A stretch of DNA of 6,591 nucleotides from Chloroflexota bacterium (GTDB lineage Bacteria > Chloroflexota > Anaerolineae > Fen-1058), in assembly GCA_016219235.1 (NCBI GenBank), contig JACRBO010000608.1, forward strand, positions 1-6,591. Direction: 5' to 3'. A model generated the notes under the pieces. It ran no database searches, had not been told where the DNA came from, and saw only the letters and a list, made by a program, of their open reading frames with translations. Positions 5,994 to 6,591 of this stretch are shown here, one piece after another. Positions within the stretch are counted from its first letter, which is position 1; every line of letters begins with the position of its first letter. The translations under genes and the position numbers were made by a program.

Positions 5994-6591
5994 CTAAGCT
6001 GGTGAGTCCGAGTACGTCAACAGTGCGTCCACGATGCGTTCGGAAGAATGGCCGTCACCGTAGGGATTAACGCCGCGCGCCATTGCGGCGTAAGCGCGCT
6101 CATCGTCTAGCAGTTCATTCACATTGGCAAAGATGCAGTCGCGCCCGGTGCCGACCAGCCGGGCCACACCTGCTTCCACGGCTTCGGGGCGCTCGGTAGT
6201 TGCGCGCAGCACCAGCACGGGTTTGCCCAGGCTGGGGGCTTCTTCCTGCAAGCCGCCCGAATCGGTCAAGACCAGTGTACAGCGTTTCAGCAAGTACACC
6301 ATCTCTTGATAACTGGCCGGCGGGATCAGCGTGATGTTGCTGATCTGTCCCAGCATAGCCCGCGCTGGCTCACGCACGTTGGGATTGGGATGCACCGGGT
6401 AGACGATGTGCACATCGGGCCGCTGCGCGATGTCGGCCACGGCCGCAAAGATGCTGCGCACAGGTTCGCCAAAACTTTCACGACGATGAACGGTCATCAA
6501 GATCAACCGTTTGTCGCGCGGCAGGGCGCTGAGTGGGCCGCCGGCGGGCGGCTGCCAGTCGCGGCCCGCAACGTCGAGCAGCGCATCGATC
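5994..6591 (-). CDS. wecB: Non-hydrolysing UDP-N-acetylglucosamine 2-epimerase, C-terminal half (5' end outside window)
   Basis: The frame is open from the right edge to the TAG at 5996-5994, giving 198 residues; the whole family is usually about 360-390 residues, so roughly half is present. Codons before the internal TTG at 6506 still read as epimerase (GRDWQPP, then PRDKRLILMTVHRRES), so the gene continues off the window. Conserved blocks of the WecB/MnaA family are clear: TVHRRESFGEP (residues 33-43 of the fragment), HPNPNVREP (67-75), LTDSGGLQEEAP (nucleotide-binding loop, about 108-119), RATTERPEAVEAG (129-141) and NPYGDGHSSERIVDAL (165-180). The enzyme interconverts UDP-GlcNAc and UDP-ManNAc in the cytoplasm, supplying an activated sugar for exopolysaccharide or wall glycans, which fits the downstream membrane glycosyltransferase and chain-length kinase. 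Small differences from the consensus are HRRES for the usual HRREN and RATTERPE for the common RDTTERPE. Both look tolerable. Confidence 0.95.
   Translation of the reverse strand, partial: IDALLDVAGRDWQPPAGGPLSALPRDKRLILMTVHRRESFGEPVRSIFAAVADIAQRPDVHIVYPVHPNPNVREPARAMLGQISNITLIPPASYQEMVYLLKRCTLVLTDSGGLQEEAPSLGKPVLVLRATTERPEAVEAGVARLVGTGRDCIFANVNELLDDERAYAAMARGVNPYGDGHSSERIVDALLTYSDSPA

Noticed and set aside
6180..6490. Epimerase substitutions HRRES and RATTERPE as a sign of an inactive enzyme
   Set aside because: The His, Arg and Glu of the first block and the TERPE core of the second are kept, and all other conserved blocks are intact. These are mild variations within the family.
5994..6506. 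TTG at 6506 as the true start of a short epimerase
   Set aside because: The upstream codons continue as epimerase sequence to the window edge, and a protein starting there would lack the whole N-terminal Rossmann domain.

Overview
The window looks like a chromosomal stretch from a Chloroflexota-type bacterium, possibly Anaerolineae-like. This is inferred from moderately high GC (roughly 58-60% by eye), a fused chain-length-regulator/tyrosine kinase of the kind found outside Proteobacteria, and a large secreted modular protein ending in an aromatic-LP-x-L-x-R tail (VSVWLPVLVR), a type of ending I associate with secreted proteins of this phylum. The taxonomic call is an inference; no rRNA or other marker is present.

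Left part, plus strand (1-2633). The window opens inside a gene whose last 256 codons are visible (to 773). It encodes an aromatic-rich, probably helical protein that I cannot assign to a family. A 12-bp perfect hairpin follows it. Then comes a complete 594-residue exported protein (849-2633) with a signal peptide, a CBM9-like domain, a DNRLRE-like beta domain, a DUF11-like repeat and the C-terminal tail. The two genes are co-directional and 75 bp apart.

Middle (2634-2807). This is a convergent intergenic region. It holds a GC-rich, palindrome-rich segment that resembles a REP-type repeat, then a very strong hairpin flanked by A and T runs that should terminate transcription from both sides.

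Right part, minus strand (2808-6591). Three genes of surface-polysaccharide synthesis are transcribed leftwards: a partial non-hydrolysing UDP-GlcNAc 2-epimerase (WecB/MnaA type, N-terminal half outside the window), a polytopic GT39/ArnT-like glycosyltransferase starting 4 bp after it, and, 125 bp further on, a 565-residue polysaccharide co-polymerase fused to a BY-type tyrosine autokinase. Together they suggest nucleotide-sugar supply (UDP-ManNAc), lipid-linked sugar transfer at the membrane, and control of chain length or export. The kinase gene probably has an additional promoter of its own in the 125-bp gap.

No tRNA, rRNA, CRISPR array, transposase or integrase was seen. I found no convincing new system. 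The points most worth checking are the unassigned first gene, the architecture and tail of the secreted protein, and the palindromic intergenic element.
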